A DNA stretch of 64,000 bases from an uncultured Latescibacterota bacterium (lineage in GTDB: Bacteria > Latescibacterota > UBA2968). The stretch spans positions 2,651,339 to 2,715,338 of the forward strand of contig OX638329.1 in assembly GCA_951812755.1 (NCBI GenBank), in the 5' to 3' direction. The notes beneath the pieces are model-generated. The model searched no databases. It saw nothing but the letters and a program-made list of their open reading frames with translations, and was not told the origin of the DNA. Both the position numbers and the translations under genes were made by a program. Below are positions 60,086 through 64,000 of the stretch, one piece after another (the first letter of the stretch is position 1; the number at the start of each line of letters is the position of its first letter).

Positions 60086-60919
60086 TTACGCGGGAACTGG
60101 AAAATCGGGTTTGCCATAAACTACGTTGTGAAACACCTGCCAGAAGGATTTGCCTTCACACCGAATTGTAAAGTCATCTATGCGCTCAACCCCTTCTGGT
60201 ACTGAAAGACGACCGGGTTCTGGGCGCGTTACCTCCATTACCACGGGACTCTCTGCAATGAGCGGTTCGATATTTTCGACGTGCTCCATAGCTTCATAAA
60301 CGCGCGTTTTGATGAGGGCGCGGGCATCTACTGGTGCCATGTGGAGCGCGCATAATTCTCCCAGGCCTTCTTTTACTGGTGCTGTGACAATGTGGTTGAC
60401 CCAGCGCTCGGATTCGGTACAGGCATGCAAATCGCCCGATGTAAAGACCCAGGGAATACCCAGATCGCCACACAAATAAGCCGCCATTTCCATCTCGCCG
60501 ACTTCGGCACCATTGACGCGATAGACCATATTGCGGCTCATCGAATGTGCGAGACAGCCGTTGGGAGTGCCGGTCATTGCATGCATGCCCACCTGGATCA
60601 GTGCGTCAAATCTGGGCGATAATCCCGGCAACCAGCAGGGGCGGTTGACACCCTGTACGAGTTTTACACCTGAAATTAATTCTTCTGACAAGATCGTGCG
60701 TCCCGCTCCATGTGCGTCATTGATGATTATTTCTTCTACGCCTGCTGCAAATAATCCTGTGGCTGCGGCGTTGACTTCCCGTGTCAACAATCGCTGCATC
60801 TCTGCGCGGTCGTACACGCCTTTTGCAGTTGTCGCATCTTCCCGGTGTCTCGGATCCCAGTCATCTACTCCGGCTGAGCCTTCCAGGTCGGTCATCATGT
60901 AAACGGATTTTACAGACAT
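60086..60919 (-). CDS. M55-family D-aminopeptidase (DppA-like)
   Basis: The start is the ATG giving MSVKSVYMMTD, with AAGGAG six bases upstream. The 277-residue protein has the M55 pattern: MTDLEGSAGV with the metal Asp and Glu, INDAHGAGR, GMHAMTGTP and a later LAHSMS. DppA enzymes are cytosolic decamers that remove N-terminal D-amino acids. It sits between two propeller genes, so it may process a peptide bound by them, which is inference. The DSD1-like enzyme at 17673 also acts on D-compounds but is far away. Confidence 0.9.
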   Translation of the reverse strand: MSVKSVYMMTDLEGSAGVDDWDPRHREDATTAKGVYDRAEMQRLLTREVNAAATGLFAAGVEEIIINDAHGAGRTILSEELISGVKLVQGVNRPCWLPGLSPRFDALIQVGMHAMTGTPNGCLAHSMSRNMVYRVNGAEVGEMEMAAYLCGDLGIPWVFTSGDLHACTESERWVNHIVTAPVKEGLGELCALHMAPVDARALIKTRVYEAMEHVENIEPLIAESPVVMEVTRPEPGRLSVPEGVERIDDFTIRCEGKSFWQVFHNVVYGKPDFPVPA

Positions 60920-60930
60920 GGGATTCTCCT

Positions 60931-62064
60931 TCACACGTCACACACACATAATTGGCAAATTTCGGATGCATCGCTGGCGTATAGAATTTGCGAGCTATCT
61001 TGCCGCCATACCGGGTGTAGATGGGTTCCGGCATGCGAGTGATCGAAGACCGGGAGTTCCAATAGTGTTTCAGCGGTATCGGTTTCGACATCTACCAGCA
61101 AAATTTTGGCTTCTTTTGTTGTGTTGTTCACCACATCTATGACAATGTATTTTCCATCTGGGGAAAAGGAGGGATGCCCCGATCCCTTTGCGCAGGTTGC
61201 AGCCAGACGTTCTTTGCCTGTTTCCACATCGGTCAGTACCAGTTTATTGCCCTGCGAGCCTTCAAACGGGCTGTTGGTCAAAATTTCCCGACCATTGGGA
61301 TGCCATAGCGGATGATTGCCAAATTCGCCTATGCGCTTGAGATTGGAGCCGTTGGCATTGATGACGTACACATCTTTTACTCTGGGGAGTTCGCCGTATT
61401 TCCGGTCAAAGTGAATTTCGTTGGTGAATACAAACATCATCCGCGATCCATCGGGTGACCATTTGGTGTGCTTGACGAACATGTGCCAGTCGGCAATTTC
61501 ATCTCGGCGGGGATGGAGTGCCAGACAATCGGAAAGGGTTGCGAGTTGTTTGGATTCACCTGTTTTCAGATCCTGTGCGAAGACACCGTGTATGTCTTTC
61601 ATTTTGGGCACGTCGTCTTCGGCGTAATCCCCATGCATGGTGTGATAGGCATGCAAGTGTCCAGCGGGTGAAATCATTCGCAGGTCTCCAGGGTGTGTGC
61701 CCGACATACCCGTGTCTGGATCGACCCATCCAATCAAACGGGTTTCGCGGTCCCGATCCTTAAAATACACTCGCGACCCATCCGACGCCCATTGCGCCAA
61801 CGCACCGCCATTGGGAGACATCGCCTGCGATTCGGCGACTTTGTGCAAGTTGCCCCCATCGACATCCATGACGCAAATGTCTCCCGTCTTTGAATCAGGT
61901 GCATCCATGCGGCTAAATGCAATGCGCCCATCCACAGGAGACCATGGGGGTAGATCGTAATACCCATGCACCGACCGCCGCACATCCGTCGTCAATTGTA
62001 ATACGCGCTTTCCCGCCGGATTGATTACTTCAATAGCTTCGGAAGTTATGGTATCAATTGCCAT
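60931..62064 (-). CDS. TolB/PD40-type beta-propeller protein
   Basis: The start is the ATG giving MAIDTITSE, eight bases after GGAGG. The 377-residue protein consists of WD40-like/PD40 blades with recurring WSPDGSRMMF, SPDGKYIVIDV and DVETGKERL segments. No signal peptide is visible. Some relatives are oligogalacturonate lyases, which have a similar seven-bladed shape and conserved histidines; several histidines here (AGHLHAYHTMHG, DHSHAGTHLH) would fit, but the assignment is weak. It heads the operon with the M55 peptidase and the shorter propeller. Confidence 0.75.
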   Translation of the reverse strand: MAIDTITSEAIEVINPAGKRVLQLTTDVRRSVHGYYDLPPWSPVDGRIAFSRMDAPDSKTGDICVMDVDGGNLHKVAESQAMSPNGGALAQWASDGSRVYFKDRDRETRLIGWVDPDTGMSGTHPGDLRMISPAGHLHAYHTMHGDYAEDDVPKMKDIHGVFAQDLKTGESKQLATLSDCLALHPRRDEIADWHMFVKHTKWSPDGSRMMFVFTNEIHFDRKYGELPRVKDVYVINANGSNLKRIGEFGNHPLWHPNGREILTNSPFEGSQGNKLVLTDVETGKERLAATCAKGSGHPSFSPDGKYIVIDVVNNTTKEAKILLVDVETDTAETLLELPVFDHSHAGTHLHPVWRQDSSQILYASDASEICQLCVCDV

Positions 62065-62110
62065 GTTATATGCCTCCAAGACAAGGGCTTGGGCTTCTTC
62101 AAACGATATT

Positions 62111-63502
62111 TCACGGGCTGTAATAGTTCCAGGTCATCTTACTGCGGCGGTAGTGGTCTTGCGACCACAAGCGCTGGCGGTCAGAACCCCGATTCTCAGA
62201 CTCGTTGAAGTAGATGTGGAGTTGGTTGCCGTGCAAGACGATCAGCTCTTCGCGCCAATCTCCAGCCACATCGCCCACATAGAGCCGGTCGGCCTTTTCC
62301 TCAAACCGATGGAGAAAGCGCCCGCTAAGCGGATCGAAGATGCCAATATCTCCAGAGATATGGCGCTCTTTGGCTGCGGCAAGCTGTTTGCGGTCACCAG
62401 TCCAATCGATCTTGTGGATGACCTCGATCCCTCTTATGGTCCAGCCCTCGGGTGCTACATCGTCCATCTGGTAATCCGCGATTTTCTTTCCCTGCGCGTC
62501 AAAAACAAAAGGCTTCTGATGCTCGTTATAGCGGCTCCGACACCATATCTCCAGGCCCGGTCGCTTTAGGTCAAACTCGCCGACCGCCGCATTCTGGGGT
62601 TCTTGACGGCGAAAGTGCGTTTCCCAGAAGAGTTGTTCGTGGTTGTAGAGGAAAATGCGATTGCCGCCCCCTTCTTCTAAGGCGACGATTTCCAGGCCCG
62701 GTATATCGGGAAGCACGTCGTAGATGAAGATCGAGTCAATGTGACCTCTTAGGGGAATCCGCAGTAAAATTTTGCCATCGGCAGAGACGACCGTAGCGCC
62801 GATCACTTCGTCTTGCCCATCTCTATTCAGATCCGCCAGCCGTGCGCCGTTGTGGGCGCAGGCAACGAAATCGTCGCGTTCCCACAGGGGGACAAAATGT
62901 CTGCGCTGGAGATCGGCCAGCGCATAGGCCGCTAGAAAGCGCCCCATGCGGTAACCTTTGGCATTGGTGGCTTGGAGGAGTAAATCGCGATCTCCCGCGC
63001 CGCGGAAATTGGCTACGACCAGGTGCTCCCAGCGTTGAGCGCCTTTGGGGATGGGCGGCTTTGCGGTCCACTGCTCGCGCCCTGTAGTGCCATCAATTAC
63101 GTGGAGCGTGCCATCCTGGGTGAGGAACAGCACTTCGACCTGTTCATCGCCATCGATGTCTGCGGCCTGAACGCCTGGACCGTGATGGCCGGGTAGGCCG
63201 ATGCGCTCTGAGGAGCCGCCTACCCAAAGGTCGGTTTCGAGTACCCAGAGTTTGCGGCCATCGTGGGCATGAGCCGTGAGATAATTGGGAACGGTGACCA
63301 GGTAATCCATGCGTCCATCCCCATTTAGATCGGCGACAATGAGGCCGCCAGCAGTATCCGTAGGGCCGGGAATATCCAATTGGATGACGAATGGATTTAC
63401 GGGGTATTCAGGCCAGTGCGAACGCATGTTCCCAAGGGTGGAACAACTGGTTAGCATCACCAGCGTCAGAAGACTTGGCAATGCCAATGTGATTATTCTC
63501 AT
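62111..63502 (-). CDS. FG-GAP/VCBS-repeat lipoprotein
   Basis: A lipoprotein signal ends in LTSCS at residue 20. The body has FG-GAP-like calcium blades such as VADLNGDGRMDYLV, AADIDGDEQVEVLF and LADLNRDGQDEVIG, and propeller segments like LHVIDGTTGREQW. Rhamnogalacturonan lyases of the family 11 type have a similar fold, but no active site is identified here. It would face the periplasm or the cell surface. A CTAG-flanked MITE lies 15 bases upstream of the start codon. Confidence 0.75.
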   Translation of the reverse strand: MRIITLALPSLLTLVMLTSCSTLGNMRSHWPEYPVNPFVIQLDIPGPTDTAGGLIVADLNGDGRMDYLVTVPNYLTAHAHDGRKLWVLETDLWVGGSSERIGLPGHHGPGVQAADIDGDEQVEVLFLTQDGTLHVIDGTTGREQWTAKPPIPKGAQRWEHLVVANFRGAGDRDLLLQATNAKGYRMGRFLAAYALADLQRRHFVPLWERDDFVACAHNGARLADLNRDGQDEVIGATVVSADGKILLRIPLRGHIDSIFIYDVLPDIPGLEIVALEEGGGNRIFLYNHEQLFWETHFRRQEPQNAAVGEFDLKRPGLEIWCRSRYNEHQKPFVFDAQGKKIADYQMDDVAPEGWTIRGIEVIHKIDWTGDRKQLAAAKERHISGDIGIFDPLSGRFLHRFEEKADRLYVGDVAGDWREELIVLHGNQLHIYFNESENRGSDRQRLWSQDHYRRSKMTWNYYSP

Positions 63503-63521
63503 ATGCTTTCTCTTTCACTAG

Positions 63522-63649
63522 TGCATCGTGGCGTAAATCATGCCCCATATAGACATGAACAGCAAAACCTTCTGGATTGCGGCTAAAACCATGCCGCAAT
63601 GACAATCGCAAGTCAAACTGATATGCACAACTTCTTTTGCCACGATGCA
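63522..63649. mobile_element. 128-bp MITE with TGCATCGTGGC inverted ends and CTAG target duplication
   Basis: The 11-base ends TGCATCGTGGC and GCCACGATGCA are perfect and are flanked by CTAG on both sides (63518-63521 and 63650-63653). A hairpin core at 63572-63605 is the inverse of the core in the 38932 element, 29 of 34 bases matching. The gap from 63650 to 63764 shows no gene. Confidence 0.85.
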
Positions 63650-63764
63650 CTAGGCCAGTTATGAGACTACGCCGTTTTCATATCTCTTTGAATCTAAATG
63701 AACCGTATCGGGATAAATATTTTGCTCCTGAGGCTCTATGGATAGTGTTACCTTTTTTAATACA

Positions 63765-64000
63765 CTAAACAGCCGCTACACTTTGTGAACGAACCAACAG
63801 AGCATAAGGAATCTCAAATCCCGCTACGGTGGCGTCAGATATCGTTTCTATCTCATTCGGACTTACTCGTCTTGAGGCATTAACGGAACGCACAAATGGA
63901 TCCTGGGTTTTTAGAACCGTGATTCGAATAAGTGGTCGCCAAAAAGATTCATCGCCGTGTTCTCGAACAAGCGTTGTCATTTCCCTGATTGCGTCAGAGC
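63765..64000 (-). CDS. 3' end of a possible LacI-type regulator or sugar-binding protein, cut by the window edge
   Basis: The frame is open to the right edge of the window, and about 78 C-terminal residues are visible (SDAIREMTTLVREHG to FEIPYALLVRSQSVAAV). The ending with a strand like IPYALLVRSQS resembles the C-terminus of LacI-family effector domains, where such a strand precedes an Arg-Ser. The rest, including any DNA-binding part, is outside. The call is tentative. Confidence 0.4.
   Translation of the reverse strand, partial: SDAIREMTTLVREHGDESFWRPLIRITVLKTQDPFVRSVNASRRVSPNEIETISDATVAGFEIPYALLVRSQSVAAV

Overview
The window looks like a fragment of a Gram-negative, aerobic, uncultivated bacterium. 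It encodes an RND transporter, a PorV/FadL-like outer-membrane protein, several lipoproteins, and a heme A synthase, which implies a heme-copper oxidase. The gene mix includes two phytanoyl-CoA dioxygenases, two Cys-type sulfatases, ThuA, DSD1-like, M55, FGGY and mannonate dehydratase enzymes, a dockerin-like EF-hand propeller and many TPR proteins. Together with many short palindromic intergenic repeats, this recalls Latescibacterota/Poribacteria-type (FCB-like) genomes. That placement is inference from gene content; no marker gene in the window settles it.

Layout. 1-7.8 kb: an M16 peptidase pair, a lone RND pump, an M42 peptidase and a DUF445 protein. 7.8-13.4 kb (minus): a tight run of lipoprotein, outer-membrane protein, phytanoyl-CoA dioxygenase, DegT aminotransferase and TPR protein, plus a TauE transporter. 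13.4-23.1 kb (plus): an EF-hand/YVTN propeller and a tautomerase, a TPR lipoprotein-like protein, malate dehydrogenase, a DSD1-like PLP enzyme, a carboxypeptidase-regulatory-domain protein, an MFS transporter and a sulfatase. 23.1-30.1 kb (minus): a TlpA-DUF3738 fusion, a cobalt-type nitrile hydratase operon (beta, alpha, activator) with its own promoter, an EamA transporter, tRNA-Leu(CAG), and mannonate dehydratase overlapping heme A synthase. 30.2-51.6 kb (plus): an aldo/keto reductase, then a long MoxR/vWA operon (TPR gluzincin, DUF4159, MoxR, DUF58, BatA-like, DUF4175-like, vWA, caspase-like), then a second dioxygenase and a thioesterase/Ldh2/ThuA set. 51.6-52 kb: tRNA-Cys and tRNA-Leu(TAA). 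52-63.5 kb (minus): a five-gene operon joining a sugar isomerase and a sulfatase to E2, E1-alpha and E1-beta of a 2-oxoacid dehydrogenase; a pentulose kinase; a propeller/M55/propeller operon; and an FG-GAP lipoprotein. The right edge holds the 3' end of a possible regulator.

The most interesting region is 31.5-48.5 kb. A MoxR-DUF58-vWA chaperone-type operon ends in a secreted clan-CD (caspase/legumain-like) protein that keeps the His-Gly pair but lacks the catalytic Cys. The operon is interrupted between moxR and DUF58 by a 3.2-kb accessory island: a broken NDT/TIR-like gene, a Schlafen-AlbA protein and a VapBC-type pair. Inside the island, a 184-bp MITE with a perfect 3-bp target duplication has split the last codons of the NDT/TIR-like gene, and removing it on paper restores the reading frame. 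A second copy of the same MITE sits against the ribosome-binding site of the TlpA-DUF3738 gene.

Small mobile or palindromic repeats are the second theme. I see at least five families: 184-bp TNA-duplicating elements; a CTAG-flanked element and a second MITE that share a hairpin core; ACTGAYRTTACGCA-ended elements; 10-bp CGCAGATGAA arrays at gene ends; and GTAGGRGCGG hairpin modules. None encodes a transposase and no full-length IS is present in the window.
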